Below, piece by piece: positions 26,802-36,992 of a stretch of DNA of 64,000 bases (within the stretch, counting starts at the first letter, position 1; each line of letters begins with the position of its first letter). Under the pieces are notes generated by a model. It was not told the DNA's origin. It searched no databases and worked only from the letters and a program-made list of their open reading frames with translations. This stretch comes from Sinanaerobacter chloroacetimidivorans (lineage in GTDB: Bacteria > Bacillota > Clostridia > Peptostreptococcales > Anaerovoracaceae). The DNA is taken from positions 124,001 to 188,000 of the forward strand of contig NZ_JAGSND010000003.1 in the NCBI RefSeq assembly GCF_018128545.1, given 5' to 3'. Both the position numbers and the translations under genes were made by a program.

Positions 26802-27398
26802 ATGATCGTAGTAGCTGCAACGCAAAATAAGCATAAGATTGAAGAAATTCAAGCCATAACCAGGGAATTCGGCATGGATATTATATCCAGAGGAGACGCA
26901 GGAATTCCAGAGGTGGAAATTGTCGAAGATGGCAGTACTTTTGAAGAAAATTCTGAGAAAAAAGCAAGAGAAATAATGGAACTTTGTGGTAAAATTACCA
27001 TAGCAGACGATTCGGGTCTGATGGTAAATGCTTTAGGGGGAGCGCCTGGAGTCTACTCTGCAAGATTTGCAGGAGAAGAGGCGGACGATAAGAAGAATAA
27101 TGAAAAGCTGTTGTACCTTCTGGAGGATGTCCCGCCGGAAGCCCGAAGCGCACAGTTTGTTTCCGTCATTACCATGGTTTATCCTGACGGCCGCAAGATT
27201 GTTGCAAGAGGAGAGTGCCCAGGGCATATAATCTATGAACCAAAAGGAGAGAATGGTTTTGGTTATGACCCCTTATTTGTTCCGGAAGGTCATGAACGGA
27301 CCTTTGCTGAGCTTACTTCTGAAGAAAAGAATCAAATAAGCCATAGAGCCCAGGCACTTCTAAATCTTAGAAAGCAATTGATAGAAAGGGAAAAATGA
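26802..27398 (+). CDS. rdgB: XTP/dITP diphosphatase (RdgB/HAM1)
   Basis: 198 residues; GGGGAGG before ATG 26802. House-cleaning enzyme that hydrolyses non-canonical purine triphosphates (XTP, dITP) to monophosphates and pyrophosphate. Motifs: ATQNKHKIEEI at the N-terminus, ITIADDSGLMVNALGGAPGVYSARFAG with the catalytic Asp, and GFGYDPLFVPEG near the C-terminus. Its stop overlaps the next start (ATGA). Confidence 0.96.
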   Translation: MIVVAATQNKHKIEEIQAITREFGMDIISRGDAGIPEVEIVEDGSTFEENSEKKAREIMELCGKITIADDSGLMVNALGGAPGVYSARFAGEEADDKKNNEKLLYLLEDVPPEARSAQFVSVITMVYPDGRKIVARGECPGHIIYEPKGENGFGYDPLFVPEGHERTFAELTSEEKNQISHRAQALLNLRKQLIEREK

Positions 27399-28219
27399 GC
27401 AGAAAAAGATTTCGAAGAATGATATTTATGATTATAAAACGAATGTCAGAGCCGTACTACCAGGGAGTAGCGGCAGAACTGGCATTCTTCTTTCTGATGT
27501 CATTGGTGCCTATTGCAATTATTTTAGGTGAATTGCTGGGGGTATTCTCCATCTCCATGAGCGTGATCCATGAACTGCTGTCCGAGTATGTATCTCCGGA
27601 AATTGCAAAAAGTCTATCCACTTATTTATCTTATACCCCGTCAGGAACCATCAGTGTTTTGTTTATTCTGTTCTCCCTATGGGCTGCTTCCAAAGCACAA
27701 TTTTCCATGATGAGAATTTCCAATTATTCCTTTACCGGCCATCCGTCGGGAAGAGGGTATTTCAGAGAAAGGTTTCGGGCCATCAAAACCATTGTATTTA
27801 CATTGTTTACTCTCGTATTCAGCTTGCTGATTCTCGTCTACGGGGAATTGATCATAAAAGTGTTCAGCGCGTATGTGACGGATTTCCTCGGACTGACGTT
27901 CTCCTTTGATGAAGCCTGGTATCTTTTAAGATGGCCTTTTGCTATGGCCCTGTACTTCTTTATGGTCAGCTATAACTATTATGTATTGCCGACAGAGCGG
28001 ATTCCCTTTAAAAAAATATTGCCGGGAAGCATTCTCGCCTCCGGCGGAATGCTCCTGGCAACTTGGATCTACTCCTATTACGCTTCTGTTTTTGCCAACT
28101 ATGATCTTCTCTACGGAAGTTTGGCTGCCATTGTCGCCCTGCTGTTTTGGTTCTATATTCTGGGCTATATTTTGGTCATCGGGATCCAGGTCAATGTTGT
28201 CTGGGATCAGGCAAAATAA
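27395..28219 (+). CDS. YihY/BrkB-family membrane protein
   Basis: 274 residues starting in the ATGA overlap with rdgB. A basic N-terminus is followed by about six transmembrane segments; SEPYYQGVAAELAFFFLMSLVPIAI is the family signature near residue 20. Often annotated as ribonuclease BN, a name not supported by biochemistry for this family. Its role is unknown, possibly transport or envelope. It ends 2 bp before the convergent serA stop with no terminator between. Confidence 0.88.
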   Translation: MSRKRFRRMIFMIIKRMSEPYYQGVAAELAFFFLMSLVPIAIILGELLGVFSISMSVIHELLSEYVSPEIAKSLSTYLSYTPSGTISVLFILFSLWAASKAQFSMMRISNYSFTGHPSGRGYFRERFRAIKTIVFTLFTLVFSLLILVYGELIIKVFSAYVTDFLGLTFSFDEAWYLLRWPFAMALYFFMVSYNYYVLPTERIPFKKILPGSILASGGMLLATWIYSYYASVFANYDLLYGSLAAIVALLFWFYILGYILVIGIQVNVVWDQAK

Positions 28220-28221
28220 TC

Positions 28222-29379
28222 TTATTGAATCACACGAACCGCTATGATGCCCTTTACGTTAAGGGCTTTTTTCAGTTCTTCTTCATCCACTTCGGAGTCA
28301 ATATCAATAAGGGTATAGGCCAGATCCCCCTTACTTCTGTTCAGAAGGTCGCTGATATTGATGTTCCTTTCTGCCAGAATTCCTGTAATTTTTCCAAGCA
28401 TGGACGGAATGTTCTGGTTCAGAACGGCAATTCTTCCCATGGAAGTGCAGACTCCGAGGTTGCAGGTAGGGAAGTTGACTGAATTGGTAATATTCCCGTT
28501 TTCCAGATAATCCATGATTTGGTCTACCGCCATTCTTGCACAGTTTTCTTCGGATTCTTCTGTGGAGGCACCAAGATGCGGAATACAGATGGCATCCTCA
28601 ACGCATACGATTTTATCGGTAGGGAAATCCGTTACATATTTTCGAAGTTTACCGCTATCCAGGGCTTTTAGGACATCTTCCTCATTGACGATCTGGTCTC
28701 TGGAGAAATTTAGAAGACATACGCCTTCTTTCATCATATTTAAACGCTTTTCATTAATTAATTCTTTGGTGTTTTCCATAAAAGGAACGTGGATCGTAAT
28801 ATAATCACATTTCGGCAGAATGAGATCCAACGCTTCGTAAAGATCAACGGAGCTGGAAAGCTCATGGGCTGACTGTACCGACATGTAGGGGTCAAAACCG
28901 ATAACATCCATACCGAGGTCTTTGGCGGCATTGGCCACCATGACGCCGATGGCACCAAGTCCGATGACACCCAGAGTTTTTCCTTTGATTTCATGTCCGG
29001 CAAATTGAGATTTGTTTTTTTCTACGGTTTTGGGTACATTTTCCGTCAGTGTTTTGGTCCAGGCAATGGCACTGTTCAGGTTTCTGGCGGACATGAGGAT
29101 GCTGGTGAGGACAAGTTCTTTTACCGCATTGGCGTTGGCTCCAGGCGTATTGAAAACCACGATGCCCTTTTCAGAACATTTCTCGATGGGTATATTGTTT
29201 ACTCCTGCACCTGCTCTTGCAATGGCCAGCAGATTTTCCGGCAGTTCCATATTGTGCATATCCTGGCTTCGTAACAATATGCCGTCTGCTGCAGCTGAAT
29301 CTTCCACGATAGTATATTTATCACTAAAGCGTTCAAGTCCTTTTGACGAGATCTTATTTAAAGTAGCTATTTTATACAT
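28222..29379 (-). CDS. serA: D-3-phosphoglycerate dehydrogenase with ACT domain
   Basis: 385 residues; AGGAGG before ATG 29379. Oxidises 3-phosphoglycerate to 3-phosphohydroxypyruvate with NAD+, the first step of serine synthesis. NAD-binding GVIGLGAIGVMVANAA in the middle; catalytic His in IPHLGASTEESEENC; short C-terminal ACT-like regulatory domain (about 315-385, GRIAVLNQNIPSMLGKITGILAERNINI). This is the compact form without the long intervening domain. Divergently transcribed from serC with a 183-bp shared control region. Confidence 0.93.
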   Translation of the reverse strand: MYKIATLNKISSKGLERFSDKYTIVEDSAAADGILLRSQDMHNMELPENLLAIARAGAGVNNIPIEKCSEKGIVVFNTPGANANAVKELVLTSILMSARNLNSAIAWTKTLTENVPKTVEKNKSQFAGHEIKGKTLGVIGLGAIGVMVANAAKDLGMDVIGFDPYMSVQSAHELSSSVDLYEALDLILPKCDYITIHVPFMENTKELINEKRLNMMKEGVCLLNFSRDQIVNEEDVLKALDSGKLRKYVTDFPTDKIVCVEDAICIPHLGASTEESEENCARMAVDQIMDYLENGNITNSVNFPTCNLGVCTSMGRIAVLNQNIPSMLGKITGILAERNINISDLLNRSKGDLAYTLIDIDSEVDEEELKKALNVKGIIAVRVIQ

Positions 29380-29461
29380 CTTTCCTCCTATTTCTTCTGA
29401 TAAATTGAACTGATAAATTTTTTTTATAAGTCCTAATTTTTTTTATATACAGTGATTATAG

Positions 29462-29493
29462 CACTTTACCAGTATGTCGTAAAGTGTTATAAT
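29462..29493 (+). promoter_or_regulatory. serC promoter with embedded operator
   Basis: TTTACC (29465-29470), 17 bp, TATAAT (29488-29493). A perfect inverted repeat CACTTTAC-N9-GTAAAGTG (29462-29469 and 29479-29486) spans the -35 and spacer, so a bound repressor would block RNA polymerase. It could also serve the divergent serA. Confidence 0.7.
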
Positions 29494-29562
29494 TAAGGGA
29501 TATTAAACAAAATAACAATTTTGATAATTATATATTAAAATTATTTGGAGGTGAAAAAAATA

Positions 29563-30654
29563 ATGAAAAAAGCAGAAAGAGTATACAACTTTTCAGCAGG
29601 TCCCTCCATGCTTCCTTTAGAGGTAATGGAACAAGCTGCAGAACAATTGACAAATTATGGTGGCTGCGGCATGTCCGTTATGGAAATGAGTCATCGATCC
29701 AGTGAGTTTGAAGAAATTCTACATTCGGCTGAAAAAAATCTGAGAGATATTATGAATATACCTGATCATTATAAGGTTTTATTTATTCAGGGCGGAGCCA
29801 CTCTTCAATTCTCGATGATCCCTATGAATTTATTAAGGAATTCAAAAAAAGCGGATTATATTGTAACGGGTGCATGGGCAAAAAAGGCTGCTGAAGAAGC
29901 AAAAAAATTTGGAGATATAAAAATCGTTGCCTCTTCTGAGGAAAGCGTTTTTAGCTATATCCCGGAAGTGAAAAAAGAAGAATTCAGAGAAGATGCGGAT
30001 TATGTTCACATCACCATGAACAATACGATTTATGGAACAAAATTCCCTTACATTCCGGATACGGGAGAGATACCCCTTGTGGCTGATTTCTCTTCCTGTA
30101 TTTTATCGGAAACAGTTGACGTTTCAAAATTTGCTCTGATTTATGCGGGGGCACAGAAAAATATCGGTCCTGCAGGCGTCGTCATCGTGATCATTCGTGA
30201 AGATCTCATCGGTCATGCTTCGGCTGATATTCCGGTGTACCTTGACTATAAAATTCATGCGGATAATGAATCCATGTACAATACGCCTCCGACTTTCGGT
30301 ATCTATATGGCCGGAGAAGTATTTAAGAACATCGTTCGTCTGGGCGGAGTGCCGGCACTGGAAAAAATCAACAGGGAGAAAGCAAAGAAGCTTTACGATT
30401 ATATTGATCAGAGTGCGCTTTACAGCTGCCCTGTGGTTCCAAAAGATCGATCTTTAATGAATGTTGTCTTTGTAACGGGGAATACTGATCTTGATAAGAA
30501 GTTTACCAAGGAAGCAAAGGCAGCAGGGCTTCACAATCTGGGAGGGCACCGATCCATCGGTGGTATGAGAGCCAGCATCTACAACGCCATGCCTATGGAG
30601 GGTGTAGATACACTAATCGAATTTATGAAGAAGTTCGAAGCGGAAAATAAGTAA
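29563..30654 (+). CDS. serC: Phosphoserine aminotransferase
   Basis: 363 residues from ATG 29563, 8 bp after GGAGGTG; a TTG at 29545 overlaps the ribosome site and is rejected. PLP enzyme converting 3-phosphohydroxypyruvate plus glutamate to phosphoserine. Motifs: YNFSAGPSMLP, GGCGMSVMEMSHRS, FIQGGATLQFSMIPMNL, the PLP lysine in YAGAQKNIGPAG, and NVVFVTG near the C-terminus. Together with the divergent serA and the downstream phosphoglycerate mutase it forms a serine-from-glycolysis cluster. Confidence 0.96.
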   Translation: MKKAERVYNFSAGPSMLPLEVMEQAAEQLTNYGGCGMSVMEMSHRSSEFEEILHSAEKNLRDIMNIPDHYKVLFIQGGATLQFSMIPMNLLRNSKKADYIVTGAWAKKAAEEAKKFGDIKIVASSEESVFSYIPEVKKEEFREDADYVHITMNNTIYGTKFPYIPDTGEIPLVADFSSCILSETVDVSKFALIYAGAQKNIGPAGVVIVIIREDLIGHASADIPVYLDYKIHADNESMYNTPPTFGIYMAGEVFKNIVRLGGVPALEKINREKAKKLYDYIDQSALYSCPVVPKDRSLMNVVFVTGNTDLDKKFTKEAKAAGLHNLGGHRSIGGMRASIYNAMPMEGVDTLIEFMKKFEAENK

Positions 30655-30665
30655 ATTACACAAAA

Positions 30666-30694
30666 TTATCACAAAAGAAGTGCTTTCTTATGAT
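30666..30694 (+). promoter_or_regulatory. Possible internal promoter before apgM
   Basis: TTATCA (30666-30671), 17 bp, TATGAT (30689-30694), directly after the serC stop. Confidence 0.4.
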
Positions 30695-30733
30695 ATCATT
30701 AGAGAGCATTTCTGTTTAGAAAGGTGTGTGGAG

Positions 30734-31942
30734 ATGAAATATTTGGTATTAGTCCCCGATGGGGCAGGTGATGAGGAAATCCACATGCTGGGAGATAAAA
30801 CTCCCTTGCAGGTGGCTGAAATAGATACGATCAATCAGTTGGCACAGAAAGGCCTGGTAGGTATGGTGAGAACCATTCCGCCGGGAATTGCACCGGGCAG
30901 CGATGCAGCTAATCTTTCCGTAATGGGTTATGACCCTACGGTTTACCATACCGGGCGGTCTCCGCTGGAGGCGGTGAGCATGGGAATTTCCATGTCGGAT
31001 ACCGATGTGGCGTTCCGAACCAACCTGGTAACGCTGAAGGGTGAAGGCTCTTATGAGGATTTGGTGATTGCAGATCATAGCTCCGGCGATATTACCAGCG
31101 AGGAAGCGAAGGTCTTAATAGAAGCTGTCAATGCCAGGTTTGGAACAGATACGATACAGTTTTATCCGGGTGTCAGCTATCGTCATGCAATGATTGTAAA
31201 AAACGGAAATACAAACTATGAATTAACACCGCCTCATGATGTTCTGACACAAAGGGCGGGAGATCATCTCCCAAAGGGAGAAGGTTCCGACTTCATAACG
31301 AAAATGATGAGAGACAGCTATGCGCTCCTGTCTGAGCATCCGGTCAATAAGGAACGCGAAAAAAAGGGCTTGAACCCCGCCAACTCCATATGGATTTGGG
31401 GACAGGGGAAAAAGCCGAAGCTATCCTCTTTCTATGATAAATATAACATAAAGGGCACTGCCATTTCCGCAGTAGATCTTATTAAAGGAATCGCACTTTG
31501 TGCCGGCCTGCAATCCGTGGATGTGGAGGGTGCAACAGGTACGATTCATACAAATTTTGAAGGAAAAGCACAGGCTGCCATAGAAGAATATAAAAAGGGT
31601 CAGGATTTTGTGTATCTACATATCGAGGCACCGGACGAATGCTCCCATCAAGGTGATTTGGAGGGAAAAATAAAATCCATGGAGCTCATCGATAAAAAGG
31701 TTTTAAAACCTATTTTGGATTACCTGTACGGTACGGGAGAAGCCTTTCGTATCCTGATCGTTCCGGACCACAGAACTCCTATTAAAATCAGAACCCATTC
31801 TGCGGATCCGGTACCCTATGTGATTTACGACAGCGCTAAGGAAACCCCATCAGACAGCAATAAGACTTTTAGTGAATCAGCCGGCGAAAAAGGCAGGTTT
31901 TTTAACAGCGGTTACGAATTAGCGGATTTCTTTTTTGCATAA
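30734..31942 (+). CDS. apgM: 2,3-bisphosphoglycerate-independent phosphoglycerate mutase, ApgM type
   Basis: 402 residues from ATG 30734 (AAAGGTG at usable spacing; upstream GTG 30680 gives a non-conserved extension). Alkaline-phosphatase-superfamily enzyme interconverting 2- and 3-phosphoglycerate. VPDGAGDEE with a metal-binding Asp, APGSDAANLSVMGYDP with the nucleophilic Ser, GRSPLEAVSMG, and HIEAPDECSHQGD and VPDHRTP with metal ligands. This is the archaeal-type form, distinct from GpmI. Next to serC and serA, it supplies the 3-phosphoglycerate entry to serine synthesis. Confidence 0.93.
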   Translation: MKYLVLVPDGAGDEEIHMLGDKTPLQVAEIDTINQLAQKGLVGMVRTIPPGIAPGSDAANLSVMGYDPTVYHTGRSPLEAVSMGISMSDTDVAFRTNLVTLKGEGSYEDLVIADHSSGDITSEEAKVLIEAVNARFGTDTIQFYPGVSYRHAMIVKNGNTNYELTPPHDVLTQRAGDHLPKGEGSDFITKMMRDSYALLSEHPVNKEREKKGLNPANSIWIWGQGKKPKLSSFYDKYNIKGTAISAVDLIKGIALCAGLQSVDVEGATGTIHTNFEGKAQAAIEEYKKGQDFVYLHIEAPDECSHQGDLEGKIKSMELIDKKVLKPILDYLYGTGEAFRILIVPDHRTPIKIRTHSADPVPYVIYDSAKETPSDSNKTFSESAGEKGRFFNSGYELADFFFA

Positions 31943-31957
31943 TGATATGAGGATAAA

Positions 31958-33334
31958 ATGAAAAAATTATTGATAACAATACTGTCAGTTTTGATTTTAG
32001 TAAATGCTGCGGCTGTTGTTTCTTTCGGAGCGGGCACACCTCCGGATCTTGTGGCGGAAACCGCAGTTTTAATCGATGCATCAACAGGCCAGATCTTATA
32101 CGATAAAAATATGAACGATCAGCGGTATCCTGCCAGCACCACAAAAGTGATGACAGCTTTGTTGGCTTTGGAAAACCTGGATCTTTCTAAAACCGTAACC
32201 ATTGATGCAGAAACTCCCTATACGGAAGGCAGCAGAATCTACCTTCTGGAAGGAGAACAGGTAACGGTAGAACAGCTCTTAAATGCCATGATGACCGAAT
32301 CGGCAAATGACGCTGCCGTGGCTCTGGGGAAAGAAATTGCAGGCACCATCCCCGACTTTGCCAAAATGATGAATGAGAAAGCGAAGAAGCTGGGAGCGAA
32401 AAATACAAATTTTGTAAATCCCAACGGACTTCATGACGATGCCCATGTAACCACAGCCTATGATCTTGCCATGATAGCACAGGAAGCCATGAAGAATGAA
32501 AAATTCAGGGAACTGGTTCTGACCTACCGGTATATCATTCCCGCTACCAATAAGCAGGACATTCGATATTTATATAATACCAATCGTCTCATTTATGATG
32601 AAAGGACCAAGGTAAGCGCCAACGGTGTTTTACGGCCTGCCAAGTATGAAGGCGCTACCGGGATTAAAACCGGATATACCAGCCATGCGGGCGGATGCTT
32701 GATTGCCGGAGCGAAGCGGGGAGAAACGGAACTGATCTCTGTTGTAATGAAGTCAACAGACTCCGGAAGGTTTGGAGATTCCATTGCTTTACTGGATTAC
32801 GGATTTGAAAACTATAAAAGTGCAAAGGCTATTGACGCAGGGACAGATCTCGGACAAATCAATGTGAGCAGAGGATCGGTAAGACAGGTGGGCGTAGTTG
32901 CTGCCCAAGATGGTTATGTCACTTTACCCATTGAAGCTTCCGCAGAGTTAATAAAGACGAAAGTACTTTTAGATGAAAAAGTCAAGGCTCCTGTGACCAA
33001 GGGTCAAAAGGTAGGAGTCGTTGAAATTTATGAAGGAGATTCATTGATTTCCAAGGTGGATGCCATCGCAGCAGGAGAAATTCCCGAAGGCGGAATCTTA
33101 TCCATCGTCGGAATCCCGGATGATACCGCTCAGAAAATTGAGATCGGCTTTGCCATCGCTCTGATTGTATTTCTGTTATTGTCCTCTTCCTATATTCTGC
33201 TTCGCCGAAGACAAATGAAGCGAAGACGCAAGAGAAGGCTGGAAAGGGAATTGAAATATCAGCGGGAGCAGGATTTCAGAATGGATTTTAGAAATCACCA
33301 CAATGATTACAGAAATGACTTTAAACGTTATTAA
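31958..33334 (+). CDS. dacF: D-alanyl-D-alanine carboxypeptidase (PBP5/DacF class)
   Basis: 458 residues; ATG 31958, 15 bp after apgM. Signal peptide (1-25), then the penicillin-binding triad S60-x-x-K63 (PASTTK), S115-A-N117 and K237-T-G239. A beta-rich domain follows (about 285-375), then a transmembrane anchor (about 388-408, IALIVFLLLSSSYILL) and a strongly basic tail RRRQMKRRRKRR. It removes the terminal D-Ala from peptidoglycan pentapeptides at the outer membrane face. The C-terminal true TM helix with a charged cytoplasmic tail differs from the amphipathic helix of classic PBP5 but occurs in clostridial homologues. DacF/DacA assignment is approximate. Confidence 0.92.
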   Translation: MKKLLITILSVLILVNAAAVVSFGAGTPPDLVAETAVLIDASTGQILYDKNMNDQRYPASTTKVMTALLALENLDLSKTVTIDAETPYTEGSRIYLLEGEQVTVEQLLNAMMTESANDAAVALGKEIAGTIPDFAKMMNEKAKKLGAKNTNFVNPNGLHDDAHVTTAYDLAMIAQEAMKNEKFRELVLTYRYIIPATNKQDIRYLYNTNRLIYDERTKVSANGVLRPAKYEGATGIKTGYTSHAGGCLIAGAKRGETELISVVMKSTDSGRFGDSIALLDYGFENYKSAKAIDAGTDLGQINVSRGSVRQVGVVAAQDGYVTLPIEASAELIKTKVLLDEKVKAPVTKGQKVGVVEIYEGDSLISKVDAIAAGEIPEGGILSIVGIPDDTAQKIEIGFAIALIVFLLLSSSYILLRRRQMKRRRKRRLERELKYQREQDFRMDFRNHHNDYRNDFKRY

Positions 33335-33342
33335 AAATAAAA

Positions 33343-33440
33343 GCCCGGTTTACTGCTCGCAATTCCCTCAGCTGCAAATTTCGAATTCTATTAAGAGGTA
33401 CATTTACAGCTTCGAAGTCATTGCAATCAGCAAACCGGGC
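33343..33440. terminator. Long interrupted hairpin between convergent dacF and malQ
   Basis: GCCCGGTTT (33343-33351) pairs with AAACCGGGC (33432-33440). Inside are GCAAT/ATTGC (33359/33420) and TTCGAA/TTCGAA (33380/33411). The 98-bp structure probably terminates both converging transcripts; its size is more than needed. Confidence 0.65.
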
Positions 33441-33489
33441 ACTTTTATAATTTTATAACATAGGAATTATCCTCTTTTCATTTATCTTC

Positions 33490-34974
33490 TTATCTTCCGT
33501 AAAGCCTGGTCAATTTTTCCAGCCTGCCTGTAAGCTCTTGCGGCACCGCTTCCCAGGTCATTCTCCACCTCCAGTTGTTCCCTCCCAGGGTTGACGGGAT
33601 ATTCATTCTTGCTTCCGAGCCCAGTTCCAGCAAATCCTGCATGGGAATCACAGCAAGATTGGCGACGGAGGAGAGTGCACCGCGTATCATTCCCCAATGA
33701 TACCCTTCTTCCTGATCCAACTTCAGGTATTCCTTTGCAAAGGCGGCAGCATCATCTCCGGCCTTGTCGAACCATCCCATCACCGTGTCATTATCATGGG
33801 TTCCCGTATAGACAACACAGTTTTTATCGTAATGATGGGGGAGGTGGTCATTGTCCCCGCAGGAATCAAAGGCGAAGCCTAAGACTTTCATGTTGGGGAA
33901 CCCGCTTTTCTTTACAAACTCCCGAACGCTATCCGTCATCATTCCCAGATCTTCGGCAATAATTTTCACGTCTCCCAGAGCATTTTTTATGGTATCGATA
34001 AATTCCGAACCGGGTCCCGGTTTCCAGCTGCCGCAGGCAGCAGAGGGAGAACCGTAGGGCACTTCCCAATAGCTTTCCAAACCTCTGAAATGATCAATGC
34101 GTACCCAGTCATAAATGGTAAGCGCACTTTCCAAGCGCCGTATCCACCATTGGAAACCAGTGGCTTTGTTCTTTTCCCAGTCATAAACGGTGTTGCCCCA
34201 GTATTGTCCGTCCTCGGAAAAATAATCCGGAGGGCAGCCGGCTACGCATAACGGCGTCAGGTCCTGATCGTATTTAAAAATACCCGCTGAGGCATTTGCC
34301 CAGGTATCGGCACTGTCACCTGAGGTATAGATGGGGATATCGCCGATGATTTGGATTCCCTGTCGATGAATGTAGTCTTTTAGCGAATTCCATTGTTTAT
34401 AGGCGATATACTGTAAAAATTGATGATACTTGATTTCTTCCCCATAGTTTTCACTGTAATAGGACATCGCCTCCGGAACCCTCTTCTTAATATCTTCTTC
34501 CCAGAACCGCCATTCCCGGAATTGAAAATGAGATTTCACAGCCATGAAAAGTGCATAGTCCGGCAGCCATTGCTGATGTAATTCCGTAAATATCCGGATG
34601 TCGGCAGACATACCGGCGGCGCCTGCGGCATAAGCTTTTCTAAGTACCGCGTCCTTGTTTACAGAAATTAAATTATAGTCAACCTTTGATAAGTCATCTC
34701 CAAAGTTGATGAACTGATAATCTTCAGGTTGTAATAGTCCTTCTTCACAGAGCAGGTCGAGATCAATGAAATGAGGGTTGATTGCAAAAGCGGAAGGGGA
34801 CTGATAGGGGGAATCCCCGTAACTTGTGGGCCCAAGGGGAAGTATTTGCCAGTATTGCTGTCTGGCTTCCCTTAAAAAATCGGCAAAGGCACGGGCTTCT
34901 CGCCCAAAGGTTCCGATTCCGTATTTTCCCGGCAGGGAACTAATATGCATTAAAACACCGGAGCTTCGATTCAT
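33490..34974 (-). CDS. malQ: 4-alpha-glucanotransferase (amylomaltase, GH77)
   Basis: 494 residues from ATG 34974 with GGAGG upstream; the frame extends to 35091 but without a ribosome site or family similarity. Transfers maltodextrin segments between alpha-1,4-glucans. Starts with the family signature RSSGVLMHISSLPGKYGIGTFG. Nucleophile Asp lies in WVRIDHFRGLESYW, the general acid Glu in IIAEDLGMM and the transition-state Asp in GTHDNDTVMGW. Stands alone here; no other glycogen or maltose gene is near. Confidence 0.95.
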   Translation of the reverse strand: MNRSSGVLMHISSLPGKYGIGTFGREARAFADFLREARQQYWQILPLGPTSYGDSPYQSPSAFAINPHFIDLDLLCEEGLLQPEDYQFINFGDDLSKVDYNLISVNKDAVLRKAYAAGAAGMSADIRIFTELHQQWLPDYALFMAVKSHFQFREWRFWEEDIKKRVPEAMSYYSENYGEEIKYHQFLQYIAYKQWNSLKDYIHRQGIQIIGDIPIYTSGDSADTWANASAGIFKYDQDLTPLCVAGCPPDYFSEDGQYWGNTVYDWEKNKATGFQWWIRRLESALTIYDWVRIDHFRGLESYWEVPYGSPSAACGSWKPGPGSEFIDTIKNALGDVKIIAEDLGMMTDSVREFVKKSGFPNMKVLGFAFDSCGDNDHLPHHYDKNCVVYTGTHDNDTVMGWFDKAGDDAAAFAKEYLKLDQEEGYHWGMIRGALSSVANLAVIPMQDLLELGSEARMNIPSTLGGNNWRWRMTWEAVPQELTGRLEKLTRLYGR

Positions 34975-35226
34975 GGTTTCCTCCAAATTGACTTTATCTA
35001 TATTATTATTAAGCATTATAACCGATTTGTTCCGGATTTTCAAAGCGATCTGACAATATTCAAGATGTTGTTGCAAAAGCAACGATGTCAAACGATCACA
35101 CCCGATATAATAAAATCAGATTAGGTCATCCGTTTTGTTATTGCAGCGGATTAACCGATAAAGGAACGAGATTCATTTAAAACAAAATTCCTATAAAGTA
35201 GATGATGATAAAAGGAGGGGTTTGCT

Positions 35227-36876
35227 ATGGGCATGTTTTGCTATCAGTGTCAGGAGACTGCGAGAGGCACAGGCTGTGAATTCGGCGGTGTCTGCGGAAA
35301 AAGTGAGGAGCTTGCGGATCTGCAGGACCTGTTGATCTATACGGTGAAAGGCATTTCGGATATCGTTGTAAAGGGCAAAATGGATGTAGGACTACTGAGG
35401 GATGTCAATCACGAGGTCCTGAAATGCCTCTTTATGACCATAACCAATGCCAACTTTGACGATGATATCATCATTCAAAAGATCAAAGAGATGATTTCCA
35501 TAAGGGATCACTTAAGAGAGGAAATAAGAGAAAAAGCTTTGGAGGAAGACCTTCATGATGCGGCTACCTTTGAGGTGAAGTCCATGAACGATTTGGTTTT
35601 CAAGGCATCCTATGCAGGGGTGATGGCGAAAGAAAATGAAGATATCAGATCGCTGAGGCAATTGATTACCTTTGGAATCAAGGGACTGGCAGCTTATACA
35701 CATCATGCGCGAAATCTGGGAAAAGAAAAGGATGCGCTTTACGCCTTCATCTATGAAGCGCTGGCGGGAACACTAAACGATATGCTTTCAGCGGAAGAGC
35801 TTATCGCGCTTACCATGAAGACCGGGCAGTTCGGCGTTACGGCCATGGCGCTCCTTGACGAAGGAAACACTTCAAAATACGGCAATCCGGAGATCACTGA
35901 GGTATCCATCGGTGTGCGAGAAAACCCCGGAATCCTGGTCTCAGGCCATGACCTCACCGACCTTGAGCAGCTGCTGGAACAGACTCAAGGTACCGGAATC
36001 GATGTCTACACACACAGTGAAATGCTGCCGGCACATTATTACCCTGCATTTAAAAAGTACGGCAATTTTGCAGGAAACTACGGAAATGCATGGTGGAAGC
36101 AGACAGAGGAGTTTGTCACCTTCAAGGGTCCCATTCTGTTTACCACCAACTGTATTGTCCCGCCCGATGACGAAGAAGTAAGATCCAGAATCTTTACGAC
36201 GGGAGCGTCGGGATACCCGGGCTGCATCCATATCGAAGCCGACGATTCGGGCAGAAAGGATTTTTCAAAGATCATCGAGATGGCCAAAACACTGGAAGCT
36301 CCTACAGAAATTGAAACAGGAAAGATCGTCGGTGGATTTGCACACGAGCAAGTCTTCACGCTGGCTGATAAGGTTGTGGAAGCTGTAAAATCCGGAGCTA
36401 TCAGGAAGTTCTTTGTCATGGCAGGATGTGACGGAAGAATGAAGTCCAGGGAGTATTATACACAATTTGCCCAAAGGCTCCCAAGAGACACCGTGATCCT
36501 TACTGCAGGCTGTGCAAAATTTCGATACAACAAGCTGGATCTGGGAGATATCGGCGGTATTCCAAGAGTTCTTGATGCAGGACAGTGCAATGACTCCTAT
36601 TCATTGGCACTGATTGCATTAAAACTGAAGGAAATCTTTGAACTGAACGATATCAACGACCTTCCCATCGCATATAACATAGCCTGGTATGAGCAGAAGG
36701 CCGTCATCGTATTGCTGGCCCTTCTCTATCTGGGCGTGAAAAATATTCACCTTGGGCCGACACTTCCGGCCTTCCTGTCACCCAACGTGGCAAAGATCCT
36801 CGTTGATACCTTCGGAATCGCGGGAATCGGAACTGTTGATGAAGACATCGAAATGTTCCTGGGAGTATCAATTTGA
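35227..36876 (+). CDS. hcp: Hydroxylamine reductase / hybrid-cluster protein
   Basis: 549 residues; AGGAGGGG before ATG 35227. N-terminal cluster cysteines C5, C8, C17 and C23 (Cx2Cx8Cx5C, the anaerobe type). Hybrid-cluster ligands are visible in [39 protein letters not shown] and [10 protein letters not shown]. The protein reduces NO or hydroxylamine in nitrosative-stress defence. No separate Hcr reductase is adjacent; clostridial enzymes usually take electrons from ferredoxin or rubredoxin. Own terminator. Confidence 0.96.
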   Translation: MGMFCYQCQETARGTGCEFGGVCGKSEELADLQDLLIYTVKGISDIVVKGKMDVGLLRDVNHEVLKCLFMTITNANFDDDIIIQKIKEMISIRDHLREEIREKALEEDLHDAATFEVKSMNDLVFKASYAGVMAKENEDIRSLRQLITFGIKGLAAYTHHARNLGKEKDALYAFIYEALAGTLNDMLSAEELIALTMKTGQFGVTAMALLDEGNTSKYGNPEITEVSIGVRENPGILVSGHDLTDLEQLLEQTQGTGIDVYTHSEMLPAHYYPAFKKYGNFAGNYGNAWWKQTEEFVTFKGPILFTTNCIVPPDDEEVRSRIFTTGASGYPGCIHIEADDSGRKDFSKIIEMAKTLEAPTEIETGKIVGGFAHEQVFTLADKVVEAVKSGAIRKFFVMAGCDGRMKSREYYTQFAQRLPRDTVILTAGCAKFRYNKLDLGDIGGIPRVLDAGQCNDSYSLALIALKLKEIFELNDINDLPIAYNIAWYEQKAVIVLLALLYLGVKNIHLGPTLPAFLSPNVAKILVDTFGIAGIGTVDEDIEMFLGVSI

Positions 36877-36910
36877 GGGTATCAATAAATATAAGAGCAT
36901 CAATATAAAG

Positions 36911-36938
36911 AGGCAAGCCTTGTTAGGGCTTGCCTTTT
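36911..36938 (+). terminator. Terminator after hcp
   Basis: 9-bp stem AGGCAAGCC / GGCTTGCCT followed by TTTT. Confidence 0.85.
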
Positions 36939-36992
36939 CGATTTTGTACCAGAATCAGTTTTATTAGTTTTTATTTGTTAAATCAAGTTTTA

